Assembly: GCF_947500405.1 (NCBI RefSeq) | Contig: NZ_CANMRY010000010.1 | Coordinates: forward strand, 111,566-175,565 | DNA from: an uncultured Maribacter sp. | GTDB taxonomy: Bacteria > Bacteroidota > Bacteroidia > Flavobacteriales > Flavobacteriaceae | Direction of reading: 5' to 3' | DNA length: 64,000 nucleotides | Shown: positions 35,679 through 46,210 of the stretch, in pieces | Layout: every line of letters begins with the position of its first letter | Numbering within the stretch: the first letter of the stretch is position 1 | Notes under the pieces: model-generated | Told to the model about the DNA's origin: nothing | What the model saw: the letters and a program-made list of their open reading frames with translations, nothing else | Database searches by the model: none | Translations under genes and position numbers: made by a program

Positions 35679-36602
35679 ATGAACCATGTAGTTGTAGGAA
35701 TTCCTACATATAAACGTCCTAAAATGCTAGCTAAATTAGTTCTAAGCATTTACAAATGTTCCTTAAATCCAGAATACATTAGTAAAGTAGATATTGTTGT
35801 AGTAGATAATGATGGTGAAAAAAGCGGCAAAAAAACGTGTTTAGAACTAAAAAAAGAATGCCCTGAGCTTTTTAACATCCATTATTATTGTTATCCAAAA
35901 AAAGGACTCTCTAACGTAAGAAATGAAATTCTAAATAAGGCTCTAAAACTTAATCCCAAATATATTGCCTCTATTGATGATGATGAATATGTTACTTCTG
36001 CATGGTTAAATGAACTTACTAAAACCATGGTAAATAACAATGCAGACATTATACTGGCTCCTGTTATTCCTGATTTTGAAGCTAATATACCAGAATCCAT
36101 ATCTAGCTGTTTTTTGCAAAAAGAAATAAAAAACCAACTACAACTAAAGACAATGGAGAGATCTGGTAATTATATGATACGCTCAGAATTTATAACACAA
36201 AATAATTTATCATTTGATACAAGGTTTAATACTACAGGAGCGGAAGACACCTTCTTTGGTATACAAGCGGTTAAAAAAAATGCCCAAATATTTTGGGCAG
36301 CGAAAGCCATTGCTTTTGAGACCATTCCAAAAAGTAGAAGTACTTTTTCTTGGTTATTTAAAAGAAGATATCGTACTGCGAATACATATACATTTATAAT
36401 TTTAATTGAAAAAAAATATAACCTAATATTTAAAAAACTTATTATGATTTTTTTTCACTTCATTGTTGGTATTTTAGGCTCATTAATTTTACCTTTTAAT
36501 ACAAAAAATAGATACTATGGCCCCTTAAAATTAGCCGAAAGCTTTGGAGCTTTTTCTAGCTTAATCAATATTAAATATCACGAATATTCTAAAGTTAGAT
36601 AA
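35679..36602 (+). CDS. Glycosyltransferase family 2
   Basis: 307-residue GT-A enzyme. The nucleotide-binding start VVGIPTYKRPKMLAKLVLSI and the metal motif SIDDDEYVTSAWL (the DxD equivalent) are clear, followed by GAEDTFFGIQAVKKNAQIFWA, where the ED pair marks the catalytic-base region. A C-terminal hydrophobic helix (residues about 255-275, LIMIFFHFIVGILGSLILPF) suggests membrane attachment. It follows the surface-protein gene by eight bases, so the latter is transcribed within the capsule operon. Confidence 0.9.
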   Translation: MNHVVVGIPTYKRPKMLAKLVLSIYKCSLNPEYISKVDIVVVDNDGEKSGKKTCLELKKECPELFNIHYYCYPKKGLSNVRNEILNKALKLNPKYIASIDDDEYVTSAWLNELTKTMVNNNADIILAPVIPDFEANIPESISSCFLQKEIKNQLQLKTMERSGNYMIRSEFITQNNLSFDTRFNTTGAEDTFFGIQAVKKNAQIFWAAKAIAFETIPKSRSTFSWLFKRRYRTANTYTFIILIEKKYNLIFKKLIMIFFHFIVGILGSLILPFNTKNRYYGPLKLAESFGAFSSLINIKYHEYSKVR

Positions 36603-36643
36603 ATAAATTTTATATAATTTACTAGTAATTTAAAAAAAATATC

Positions 36644-37555
36644 TTGTTTAATAATGCCACATTAAGTCCTATCGTTGTTTTTACATACAATCGCTTAGGT
36701 TCATTTAAAAAAACAATAGAAGCTTTACAAAAATGTTATCTTTCTAAAGAAAGTGAACTTATTATTTTTTCAGATGGTGCTAAAAATCAAGAAGATTTAC
36801 CTAAAGTAAAAAAAATTAGAAATTATATTAAAAATATAAAAGGCTTCAAAAAAATATCTTGGCATTTTTATAATAATAATAAAGGACTAGCAAACTCCAT
36901 TATTAAAGGAATCAATATAACATTTCAATCTTACAACAAAGTTATCGTTCTAGAGGATGATTTGTTACCAAGCTCCAATTTTTTAGTGTATATGAATCAA
37001 GCTTTACAAACGTATAGAAATGTAAATAATGTAATGTCTATATCTGGATACACTTCTCCTATATCTTGTCCTAAAGGTTATAACTTCGATAGCTATTTTA
37101 CACAAAGAGCCTCTTCATGGGGTTGGGCAACATGGAAAGAAAAATGGATAAATATTGATTGGCATGTTAGAGACTATAAAGAATTTTCTAAAAGTAGAAC
37201 CAAAAAAAAGAAATTCAATCAAATGGGCTCTGATTTATCAAATTTATTAGACAAACAAATGTCTGGAAGAATAAACTCTTGGGCTATAAGATGGTGTTAC
37301 CACCAATTTAAGAATGACCTTTATACCGTTTTTCCTATGTCCTCAAAAATAGATAATATTGGTTTTACAGATGAAGCAACGCATACTAAAGACAATTCCA
37401 ATAGATTTAAAACTAATTTAGATAAATCAGGAAAGACAAAATTTAATTTCCTTCTGACTCCGCAAATAAATAAAAATATTTTAAAGCAATTTACAAAAGT
37501 CTATGGTTTAAAAACTAGAATATTTAGTAAACTTAATAAATATTTAGCAAGATGA
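36644..37555 (+). CDS. GT-A glycosyltransferase, HlpA-like (copy 1)
   Basis: 303-residue transferase with PIVVFTYNRLGSFKKTIEAL, LIIFSDGAKNQEDL, the acidic motif VIVLEDDLLPSSNFL and SSWGWATWKEKW. The same plan is seen in the gene at 40258, so the two are paralogues within the locus. Related bacterial proteins are labelled HlpA-like or family 2 glycosyltransferases. Translation starts at TTG; the nearby ATG at 36653 is out of frame. The stop overlaps the next start by four bases (ATGA). Confidence 0.85.
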   Translation: MFNNATLSPIVVFTYNRLGSFKKTIEALQKCYLSKESELIIFSDGAKNQEDLPKVKKIRNYIKNIKGFKKISWHFYNNNKGLANSIIKGINITFQSYNKVIVLEDDLLPSSNFLVYMNQALQTYRNVNNVMSISGYTSPISCPKGYNFDSYFTQRASSWGWATWKEKWINIDWHVRDYKEFSKSRTKKKKFNQMGSDLSNLLDKQMSGRINSWAIRWCYHQFKNDLYTVFPMSSKIDNIGFTDEATHTKDNSNRFKTNLDKSGKTKFNFLLTPQINKNILKQFTKVYGLKTRIFSKLNKYLAR

Positions 37556-38646
37556 AGCCTAAAATACTTTTTATACTAACGCTCCCCCCGCCTATTCATG
37601 GTGCTTCTTTAATGGGGCATTATATAAAAAATAGTAACCATATTAATAGTAATTTCAATTGTACTTTTATTAACTCACAAACTTCTAAAAAACTTAAGGA
37701 TATTGGGAAAGGTATTTTTTCAAAAATATTTACTATTATTAAAACTAACCTAAGTATCTCCAAACATCTATTATTTAATAATTATGATTTTTGTTATTTT
37801 ACATTAACATCAAATGGCCCAGGTTTTTATAAAGACTTACTTACAATAATAATTCTTAAAAGTTTTAGAAAAAAAATTATCTATCATTTTCATAACAAGG
37901 GAGTTCGTGACCATAATTCTAATCTAATAAATAATATCTTATATAAATTTGCACTATCTAATAGTAAAATTATATTACTTTCTCCTTATCTACTTGTAGA
38001 TATAAAAAAATATGTTCGTGATGTAAATGTTTATTATTGTCCAAATGGCATTCCTATAATTAACCATAACTATAAAAAAATTAGTCGAAGAAAAAATAAA
38101 CTGTTATTCTTTTCTAATATGATAAATTTAAAAGGAATTGATATTTTATTAAATGCTTGTAAAATCCTTAAAAACAGAAAAATTGAGTTTTATTGCGATT
38201 TTGTTGGTGAATTTTTAGATTTTGATGAAAACTCATTTAATAAAAAAATAGAAGCATATTCATTAAAAAATAATGTTACCGCACATGGTGGAAAATATAA
38301 GGATGAGAAATACTCATTCTACATAAATGCAGATATATTTGTTTTCCCAACATTAAATGACTGCTTTCCACTAGTCATACTAGAAGCCATGCATTTTTCA
38401 CTTCCGGTAATATCAACGAATGAAGGTGGTATTCCAGACATTGTAGACCATGATAAAACTGGCTTAATTGTAGAAAAAAACGATGCAGAAATATTGGCAA
38501 ATAATATAGAATATTTAATTAACAACCCTGTTGTAAGTAATAAAATGGGAACATCTGGAAGAAAAAAATATTTAGACAATTATACTTTAGATATTTTTGA
38601 AAAAAAATTAACCCATATTTTAAATACAGAATCCTTAAATAAGTAA
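37552..38646 (+). CDS. Glycosyltransferase family 4
   Basis: 364-residue GT-B enzyme. It starts with ILFILTLPPPIHGASLMGHY, has NKLLFFSNMINLKGIDILLNACKIL in the hinge, and the retaining site FVFPTLNDCFPLVILEAMHFSLPVISTNEGGIPDIV. Base composition is even more AT-rich than that of the neighbours, and lysine and isoleucine codons dominate, which may point to a separate origin of this part of the locus. It overlaps the preceding gene by four bases. Confidence 0.9.
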   Translation: MKPKILFILTLPPPIHGASLMGHYIKNSNHINSNFNCTFINSQTSKKLKDIGKGIFSKIFTIIKTNLSISKHLLFNNYDFCYFTLTSNGPGFYKDLLTIIILKSFRKKIIYHFHNKGVRDHNSNLINNILYKFALSNSKIILLSPYLLVDIKKYVRDVNVYYCPNGIPIINHNYKKISRRKNKLLFFSNMINLKGIDILLNACKILKNRKIEFYCDFVGEFLDFDENSFNKKIEAYSLKNNVTAHGGKYKDEKYSFYINADIFVFPTLNDCFPLVILEAMHFSLPVISTNEGGIPDIVDHDKTGLIVEKNDAEILANNIEYLINNPVVSNKMGTSGRKKYLDNYTLDIFEKKLTHILNTESLNK

Positions 38647-38668
38647 ATTAAGATTTCAACAATACAAA

Positions 38669-40234
38669 ATGAAAATAGGGTTACTAATAAATAATTTAAG
38701 ACATATTCCTTCATGGAAATTAAGAGTAATGGAATTTGTTATAAATAATCCTAAATTAGAATTAATCCTCGTAATTAGCACTTATAAAAAAAACAATACA
38801 AACTTTATTTTAAAGTTACTTATAGCTATACAAACTAAAATAGAAAGACTTCTTTTTTTTAAAAAGCCATTTTTTAAAAATAAATTAAAAATTGAAAAAG
38901 AATTAAATTCTTTAACTACTATTAATTTTAAAAAAAATATTACAAACAAAGAATTATCCTTTTTAAACAATTTGGATTTAATTATTAATCTAAATAAACT
39001 TCCTATTGAAATAAAACTAAAAAAATTTCCTCAATATGGAATATGGAATTTAAAGTTTGGGAAAGGCAATGAAATTTTTAATAATGCAATAGGCGCTTGG
39101 GATGTAATAAACAAAAGCAAGAATATAAAAGTTGATATTATTAAAAGTAATATAAATGGTAGCAAAATAATTAATTCAGCTTGGTTTAACAGGCACTGGT
39201 CTATTGTTAAAACAAATGACAATATCACTGAAAGCTCTGTTGCTCTTCTAATAAAAAATATTAATAATATTGAACAAAACGCAACTATATTAGATTCTTG
39301 TTTTTCAAAAAAAAATAATGACATTCATTTTGTGAAATTAATTATTTACATAATGAAATTTTATTTAATCATAGCCTATAAATTTTTATCTAGAATTAAA
39401 TGGTTTTTCTTTAAAAAAAGGCAGTACTGTTTTACTTTAGCTGTTGGCAAAGGAAATGCTTTAACATATAATCAACTATCCGAAAAATCTATCCTCCCAG
39501 ACGATAATGAATATTGGGCTGATCCCTTTTTATTTCCATATAAAAATAAAACTTATGTTTTTTTTGAAAATTTCTCATACAAATCTAAAATAGGTAAAAT
39601 ATCTTGCGGAGTTTTGGAAAACAATTGTATTCTTCACAAAGAAGATGCTTTAGTACTTAATACCCATCTTTCTTATCCCTACATATTCAAAGAAAAAAAT
39701 AATATTTTTTTAATGCCTGAGAACTCGGAAAAAGGAGGGTTACATATATACAAATGCATTACTTTTCCTAATAAATGGACATTATATAGCTCATGCTTTA
39801 TAGGTGAAAAAATAGTAGACGCTTCTTTTTACACGGATAATGAAAATCAAAAATGGTTATTTTTAAACAAAGGAGACAATGAAAATGTTCCAATGGAAAA
39901 TGAATTATATATATTTAAAATAGACTCCTTAAAATTTAATACTATCATACCGCATAAACAAAACCCAGTATTAATAGATTCTAGAATTGCAAGAAATGCA
40001 GGCTCAGTCTTTAATTACAAAGAAAATGCATATAGACCTTCTCAGGCAAATATTGATGGTGTTTATGGAAAAAATATAAATATTAACAAGATTGAAATCT
40101 TAAACATTGAAGTCTATAAAGAAAAAACTGTAAAAGTATTCAAACCTAATACCAAAAAAGGATTTATTGCTATGCATCATATACATCAAATTAAAAATCA
40201 ATTTATTTATGACTCGGCTTTAAATAGTTTATAA
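38669..40234 (+). CDS. Formyltransferase-like plus propeller protein (GIPC-transferase-like)
   Basis: 521-residue protein with two parts. The first 190 residues begin MKIGLLINNLRHIPSWKLRV and include a GIWNLKFGKGNEIFNNAIGAW segment, resembling the formyltransferase N-terminal fold. A hydrophobic stretch follows near residues 220-235. From about 265 comes a beta-propeller-like region with ADPFLFPYKNKTYVFFENF, SYPYIFKEKNNIFLMPENS, VDASFYTDNENQKWLFLNKG and AYRPSQANIDGVYG. This second part resembles the domain of plant glucosamine inositolphosphorylceramide transferases and related bacterial proteins. It is probably a sugar-modifying or transfer enzyme of the capsule; the reaction is not established. 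Confidence 0.65.
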   Translation: MKIGLLINNLRHIPSWKLRVMEFVINNPKLELILVISTYKKNNTNFILKLLIAIQTKIERLLFFKKPFFKNKLKIEKELNSLTTINFKKNITNKELSFLNNLDLIINLNKLPIEIKLKKFPQYGIWNLKFGKGNEIFNNAIGAWDVINKSKNIKVDIIKSNINGSKIINSAWFNRHWSIVKTNDNITESSVALLIKNINNIEQNATILDSCFSKKNNDIHFVKLIIYIMKFYLIIAYKFLSRIKWFFFKKRQYCFTLAVGKGNALTYNQLSEKSILPDDNEYWADPFLFPYKNKTYVFFENFSYKSKIGKISCGVLENNCILHKEDALVLNTHLSYPYIFKEKNNIFLMPENSEKGGLHIYKCITFPNKWTLYSSCFIGEKIVDASFYTDNENQKWLFLNKGDNENVPMENELYIFKIDSLKFNTIIPHKQNPVLIDSRIARNAGSVFNYKENAYRPSQANIDGVYGKNININKIEILNIEVYKEKTVKVFKPNTKKGFIAMHHIHQIKNQFIYDSALNSL

Positions 40235-40257
40235 ATTAATATTACACATTTAAAAAC

Positions 40258-41175
40258 ATGAATTTATCTCCAATACTACTTTTTACATATAAAAGATTAG
40301 ACTCATTAAAAGAAACTGTAGATGCCTTAAAAAAAAATTTTTTAGCAAAAGAATCTGATTTATTTATCTTTTCTGATGGTGCAAAAAATGATAAAGATGC
40401 TCAGAAAATTAATCATGTTAGATCCTATTTAAAAACCATAAATGGCTTTAAATCTATAAACATACACGAATCTCCCAAAAATAAGGGATTAGCTAATTCT
40501 ATTATTGCAGGAGTGTCGCAAATAATAGAGCATAGTGAAACCGTTATAGTTTTAGAAGACGATTTATTAACCACTCCAAATTTTTTAAATTACATGAATG
40601 ATGCCTTAAATAAATATTCTGAAGTAGAAAAAGTGTTTTCCATTTCTGGTTATTCTTTTAACCTAGGCATAAATGGGAATAAAAACCAAAGTGAAACCTA
40701 TTTCTTATATAGGGGTTGGTCTTGGGGCTGGGCAACTTGGAAAAGCAAATGGTCTAAAGTGGACTGGGAAGTTAAAGATTATAATACATTCAAGGAAAAT
40801 AAAAAATTACAAAAAGAATTTTCCAAAGGAGGATCCGACTTAAATGCAATGCTTAGTAAACAAATGGAAGGTTCTCTAGACTCTTGGGCTATTAGATGGT
40901 TTTACCATCAATTTAAAGTTGGCGGTCTAACTTTATATCCAGAATATTCTAAAATTTACAATAATGGTTTCGATGACTTAGCAACTCATACAACAGGTTC
41001 TAGTAGTAGATACTTACCTTTAATAGATGAAAATTATAATAAAGAAATTATTTATCCTAAATCTATAGAAGTAAAAAATAGACACTTAAAATTATTCTTA
41101 AATAAAATGGGAATTTGGGCTAGAATTTACTCTAAATTTCAGACAATTTTTTCTAAAATATTAAAAACGAAATGA
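40258..41175 (+). CDS. GT-A glycosyltransferase, HlpA-like (copy 2)
   Basis: 305-residue paralogue of the gene at 36644: PILLFTYKRLDSLKETVDAL, LFIFSDGAKNDKDA, NKGLANSIIAGVSQ, VIVLEDDLLTTPNFL, SWGWATWKSKW and SLDSWAIRWFYHQFK. The matched blocks run the full length, so the two arose by duplication and then diverged, presumably to act on different acceptors. It overlaps the acyltransferase gene by four bases. Confidence 0.86.
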   Translation: MNLSPILLFTYKRLDSLKETVDALKKNFLAKESDLFIFSDGAKNDKDAQKINHVRSYLKTINGFKSINIHESPKNKGLANSIIAGVSQIIEHSETVIVLEDDLLTTPNFLNYMNDALNKYSEVEKVFSISGYSFNLGINGNKNQSETYFLYRGWSWGWATWKSKWSKVDWEVKDYNTFKENKKLQKEFSKGGSDLNAMLSKQMEGSLDSWAIRWFYHQFKVGGLTLYPEYSKIYNNGFDDLATHTTGSSSRYLPLIDENYNKEIIYPKSIEVKNRHLKLFLNKMGIWARIYSKFQTIFSKILKTK

Positions 41176-41771
41176 AACAATTAATTAAACGATTACGCTT
41201 TTTGTTTTTAAAAAATTATAAATGGCGAAATTATACTATTGGAAAAAATTTATATGTAGGCAGAAGAGTTTACTTATGGGCTAAAGAAAAAATAATTATT
41301 GGAGATAATTTTTATATTGGCAGAGACTCCCAAATTGAAACGAATTGTATTATAGGCCATAATGTAATCTTTGCTAATAAAGTAGCTATTGTCGGTAAAT
41401 ATGACCATCACTATCAAACTATAGGAGTTCCTACACGTTTAGCATCAAGAATTAGAGATGAAAATTACTCTTGGAGAGGAAAAGGTCAAATAACGAATAT
41501 TGAAGATGATGTTTGGATTGGCTATGGTTCTATAATTATGAGCGGAGTTACTATAAAAAAAGGTTCAATTATTGCTGCAGGGTCTGTTGTTACAAAAGAT
41601 GTTGAATCTTACTCTATATATGGAGGAAATCCTGCAAAGAAAATATGTTCGCGCTTTGAAACAGATGTCGATTTAGAAAAACATATACAAATAGAAAAAA
41701 AAATTCTAAGAAATTTAAAGAATTATACAGGTATAAAAAGTATAAATCTTAACAATAAATTAAACGTATGA
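41172..41771 (+). CDS. Hexapeptide-repeat acyltransferase (WbbJ/maltose O-acetyltransferase type)
   Basis: 199-residue trimeric left-handed beta-helix transferase, likely an O-acetyltransferase for a capsule sugar. Coils are visible from NYTIGKNLYVGRRVYLWAKE through IIIGDNFYIGRDSQIE; the acceptor-side histidines are in GKYDHHYQTIGVP. The C-terminal coils VWIGYGSIIMSGVTIKKGSI and AAGSVVTKDVESYSIYGGNPAK are canonical. It overlaps both neighbours by four bases, so the three genes are translated in a chain. Confidence 0.9.
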   Translation: MKQLIKRLRFLFLKNYKWRNYTIGKNLYVGRRVYLWAKEKIIIGDNFYIGRDSQIETNCIIGHNVIFANKVAIVGKYDHHYQTIGVPTRLASRIRDENYSWRGKGQITNIEDDVWIGYGSIIMSGVTIKKGSIIAAGSVVTKDVESYSIYGGNPAKKICSRFETDVDLEKHIQIEKKILRNLKNYTGIKSINLNNKLNV

Positions 41772-42499
41772 ATAAAATAAACCACATAAATGTTTTAGAA
41801 TATCCTGTATTTTCAAAATCTTTAAGCGAACTACCTAAGAATAAAAAACTTTTAATTAATACGATTAATCAATATTCCTATTGTATAACAAAAAGAGATT
41901 CTTCTTTTAAAGAGTCTCTTTTACAGTCTGATATTCTTTTACCAGACGGTATTGGCATTGTTACTGCTGCGAAATTTATAAACAAACAAAAAATAAGTAA
42001 AATTGCAGGTGCAGATTTGCATAATTTTTTATTAAAAAAATTAGAGAAAGAAAAAGGCTCATGCTTTTATATGGGTTCTTCACAAGCTACACTAACTAAA
42101 ATAAAAGAACGTCTAAATAAAGAATACCCTAGCATAAAAGTTGACACCTATTCTCCACCTTTTAAGCCCCAATTTACCAAAGAAGATAATACTGCCATTT
42201 TAAACGCTGTAAATTCTTTTGCTCCTAACGTGCTTTTCGTAGGGATGACCGCTCCTAAACAAGAAAAATGGGCGTATAAATTTAAAGAAGCATTAAATAC
42301 CCAATACATATGTTCCATAGGAGCTGTTTTTGATTTTTATTCAGGCACAACAACAAGGCCAAGTAAATTTTGGCAAAACTTAGGGTTAGAATGGTTAGGC
42401 AGATTACTTAAAGAGCCAAAACGCATGTGGAAACGTTATATTTATTATGGTTTTATTTTTGCAGGTCATTTACTAAAACACAAGTTTAAAAAAAAATAA
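41768..42499 (+). CDS. WecG/TagA/CpsF family glycosyltransferase (GT26)
   Basis: 243-residue transferase of the family that adds N-acetylmannosamine or its uronic acid to lipid-linked intermediates. Family marks are DILLPDGIGIVTAAKF, KIAGADLHNFLLKKL, GSCFYMGSSQATLTKIKERL, VGMTAPKQEKWAYKF and the C-terminal IGAVFDFYSGTTTRPSKFWQNLGLEWLGRL with its basic RLLKEPKRMWKRY tail. It is the last plus-strand gene of the locus; the epimerase gene converges on it with a 10-bp gap. Confidence 0.93.
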   Translation: MNKINHINVLEYPVFSKSLSELPKNKKLLINTINQYSYCITKRDSSFKESLLQSDILLPDGIGIVTAAKFINKQKISKIAGADLHNFLLKKLEKEKGSCFYMGSSQATLTKIKERLNKEYPSIKVDTYSPPFKPQFTKEDNTAILNAVNSFAPNVLFVGMTAPKQEKWAYKFKEALNTQYICSIGAVFDFYSGTTTRPSKFWQNLGLEWLGRLLKEPKRMWKRYIYYGFIFAGHLLKHKFKKK

Positions 42500-42509
42500 C
42501 TACCCTCCT

Positions 42510-43535
<1,026 letters not shown>

Positions 43536-43783
43536 TAAAATATTGTACTTATTCGTTTATTTTCTATCTAACTTATACCTATACGGAGCGAGGTCACAAT
43601 ACAGTAAAAGCAATTAACATATTAGTTTATACTTAGGTACAAAACCATATATAATCAAATATAAAGCAAATATATTTTCTCCCTTAATTTTTACAGAAAA
43701 CAAAGTCACGAATACCCCCTTTATAAACCTAAAAACAAAAAATCATAGGGAATTAGAGCTCAAATACAACTTTACAATCCTTT
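43536..43783. other. Intergenic region upstream of epimerase gene
   Basis: No gene, RNA or clear promoter is seen in these 248 bp. It separates the epimerase start from the 3' end of the CBS pseudogene on the same strand. Confidence 0.6.
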
Positions 43784-44206
43784 TTAAAACTGCTCTAACA
43801 TATAATTAAGTAAATCCGTAGTTGTAGCAATTCCTCTTAATCTACCTGTATCAATCACAGGAATAGCATGAAATTCTTTTTTAGATAACAACTGTGCTAA
43901 TTCTCTAATAGTAGTCTTAGAAGTTACACTAACTAAATTTTTAGCCATAACTTATTCTAAGGTAAACATATTATACACTACCGTTTCTACAAAATCATCA
44001 TCTTCATCTACGGCATAGATAAAACTTATACTATACGTAATAAATCAGTATAACTTAACATACCTTTTACTTCTTCCCATTAACAACAGGCATATATCTA
44101 TACAATGCTTTTTAAATAAATGTTCTGCTTTATCTAAGGTATTTCCAGTATTCAAAGTAATACCCTCTTTTGTCATTATTTCAGAAATTGGTGTTCTCTT
44201 TTTCAT
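43784..44206 (-). pseudogene. Decayed CBS-domain protein gene
   Basis: Conceptual translation on the minus strand recovers a two-CBS-domain protein only if frames are switched. It begins MKKRTPISEIMTKEGITL and GNTLDKAEHLFKKH, then after a frame change MPVVNGKK, then GMLSYTDLLRI, then AVDEDDDFVETVVYNMFTLE. An in-frame TAA at 43952-43954 stands where a glutamine is expected, followed by VMAKNLVSVTSKTTIRELA and FHAIPVIDTGRLRGIATTTDLL, ending LEQF. At least two frameshifts and several stops are present. The intact form is a small adenosine-nucleotide-sensing CBS protein of flavobacteria. The copy cannot make a working protein. Confidence 0.88.
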
Positions 44207-44345
44207 AGGAATATTTTTTAAATCCTCCCTTAAAGTTATACACTACAATTACTATAGCACATGATAAATATCAGTCACAAAAAAAGCTATTATAAATTAG
44301 TTACAAACTTTTTCAACTCTTTTGCAAGGGTAAAAATTTTACTTC
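44207..44345. other. Intergenic region between CBS pseudogene and nested inverted repeat
   Basis: AT-rich, with no gene or RNA that I can support. It would hold the dead promoter of the CBS gene. Confidence 0.5.
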
Positions 44346-44540
44346 TAGAGGTAAGTAGATAAATAAGCAACAGTAAATACCTTCAACAAATTTAAATTAT
44401 GTCTTTTAAAAAGGTTACCATTGTCAGTTCGAGCGGAGTCTAGAACTATTCGTTAGTTTTAAAATAGACTACGACTCCGCTCAGCCTGACATTTGCACAA
44501 AAAATGAGATTTAATCTAGGCAAATATCTACTTACCTCTA
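44346..44540. repeat. 195-bp nested inverted-repeat element
   Basis: The ends are a perfect 16-bp inverted repeat, TAGAGGTAAGTAGATA at 44346-44361 and its complement at 44525-44540. Inside lies a second inverted repeat, 44422-44440 with 44473-44491, pairing 16 of 19 bases around the sequence GAGCGGAGTC. No open frame lies within. Size, terminal repeats and lack of coding match a MITE-like element or a large palindromic repeat. No obvious target-site duplication flanks it. Confidence 0.75.
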
Positions 44541-44570
44541 TTACAATTATTTATAATAGTAGTGTACAAA

Positions 44571-44602
44571 AAAGCCCTTTAAAAAATGCTTTAAAGGGCT
44601 TT
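44571..44602 (-). terminator. Terminator after rny
   Basis: A 13-bp perfect stem, 44571-44583 with 44590-44602 (GGGCTTT core), with a six-base loop, 20 bp past the rny stop. T-runs flank it on the minus strand, so it ends the ZapB-like/zapA/6S/rny transcript. Confidence 0.88.
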
Positions 44603-44621
44603 TGTATTGGCATACCGTAAA

Positions 44622-46190
44622 TTACTTAGCTACATTTACCGCTCTTGTTTCTCTAATTACCGTAACTTTTACTTGACCAGGATAGGTCATATCGGTTTGT
44701 ATTTTTTGCGAAATTTCAAAAGACAATTCAGCAGCTTTATCATCATTCACCTTTTCGCTTTCTACAATTACACGTAATTCTCTACCGGCTTGTATTGCAT
44801 ACGCTTTTTGCACACCACTAAATCCAAAGGCAATCTCTTCTAAATCTTTTAAACGTTGTATATAAGAATCTAAAACTTGTCTTCTTGCACCTGGTCTTGC
44901 GCCACTAATAGCATCACAAACTTGTACTATAGGAGAAATTAACGTTTTCATTTCTATCTCATCATGGTGCGCCCCAATAGCATTACAAACGTCTGGTTTT
45001 TCACCAAATTTTTCTGCCCATTGCATACCTAAAATAGCATGTGGTGTTTCTACCTCTGCCTCAGTATTTGGCACCTTACCAATATCATGCAACAAACCTG
45101 CTCTTTTAGCTAGCTTTGGGTTTAATCCTAATTCTGCTGCCATAACACCACAAAGTTTTGCAACTTCTCTAGAGTGCTGTAATAAGTTTTGTCCGTAGGA
45201 AGAACGATACTTCATCCTACCAATCGCTTTTATTAATTCTGGATGTAATCCATGAATTCCTAAATCTATAACGGTACGCTTTCCTATTTCTACAATTTCT
45301 TGCTCTATTTGCTTTTCGGTTTTTCTAACTACTTCTTCTATACGTGCTGGGTGTATTCTACCATCCGTAACTAATTTATGTAAAGATAAACGAGCTACCT
45401 CTCTACGAACAGAATCAAAACAAGAAAGTATAATAGCTTCTGGGGTATCATCCACAATAATTTCTACACCAGTAGCAGCTTCTATAGCTCTAATGTTTCT
45501 CCCTTCTCTACCTATTATACGTCCTTTTACATCATCCGATTCTAAATTAAAAACAGAGACACAATTCTCCACAGCTTCTTCTGTTCCTATACGTTGTATA
45601 CTATTTATTACAATCTTTTTAGCTTCTTGCTGTGCTGTTAATTTAGCTTCCTCAATCGTAGATTGTATGTAAGACATAGCGTCTGACTTTGCAGTTTCTT
45701 TTAATGACGCTAATAATTGACTTTTTGCTTCCTCTGCAGATAAGCCAGAAATAACCTCTAATTGCTGTACTTGATTTTTGTGCAATTTTTCTAATTCAGA
45801 TTGTTTTTTTTCTAAAAAATCTGATTTATGTTCAACGTCTTTTAGTTTACTTTCTAACTGACTGTTTATTTTTTTATTCTTAGCCAACTCTCCACTTACT
45901 TGAGATTCTTTATCCCTTGTTCGTTTTTCTGCTTCACCAATTTTTTTATCCTTATTAATTATAACTTTTTCATGCTCCGCTTTTAGTTCTAAAAACTTTT
46001 CTTTAGCCTGAAAAATTTTATCTTTTTTAATATTCTCTCCTTCAATTTTAGCTTCCTTTAATATGCTTTGTGCATCTTTCTTTGCCGAGGCAATGGTTTT
46101 AGAAGCCTTACCCTTTTCCATAAATTTTGCTATTACAAAACCTATTGCAAGACCTACTATTCCTGCTATAATCAATATACTGTTATCCAT
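44622..46190 (-). CDS. rny: Ribonuclease Y
   Basis: Membrane-anchored endoribonuclease that starts mRNA decay. It is 522 residues, the standard length. An N-terminal membrane helix (residues 4-22, [19 protein letters not shown]) is followed by a long charged coiled coil to about residue 150. Next comes a KH domain ([19 protein letters not shown]) and an HD domain with the metal pair in [21 protein letters not shown]. The C-terminus ends with the usual [14 protein letters not shown]. It lies directly downstream of the likely 6S RNA and zapA, so processing or readthrough past the RNA would be needed for its expression from the upstream promoter. Confidence 0.96.
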   Translation of the reverse strand: MDNSILIIAGIVGLAIGFVIAKFMEKGKASKTIASAKKDAQSILKEAKIEGENIKKDKIFQAKEKFLELKAEHEKVIINKDKKIGEAEKRTRDKESQVSGELAKNKKINSQLESKLKDVEHKSDFLEKKQSELEKLHKNQVQQLEVISGLSAEEAKSQLLASLKETAKSDAMSYIQSTIEEAKLTAQQEAKKIVINSIQRIGTEEAVENCVSVFNLESDDVKGRIIGREGRNIRAIEAATGVEIIVDDTPEAIILSCFDSVRREVARLSLHKLVTDGRIHPARIEEVVRKTEKQIEQEIVEIGKRTVIDLGIHGLHPELIKAIGRMKYRSSYGQNLLQHSREVAKLCGVMAAELGLNPKLAKRAGLLHDIGKVPNTEAEVETPHAILGMQWAEKFGEKPDVCNAIGAHHDEIEMKTLISPIVQVCDAISGARPGARRQVLDSYIQRLKDLEEIAFGFSGVQKAYAIQAGRELRVIVESEKVNDDKAAELSFEISQKIQTDMTYPGQVKVTVIRETRAVNVAK

Positions 46191-46210
46191 AGTGTTAAAT
46201 ATTTAATATA

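Noticed and set aside
43536..44621. tRNA or other RNA gene in the long non-coding stretch
   Set aside because: No cloverleaf or T-loop sequence is seen; the content is explained by the CBS pseudogene, the inverted repeat and the rny terminator.
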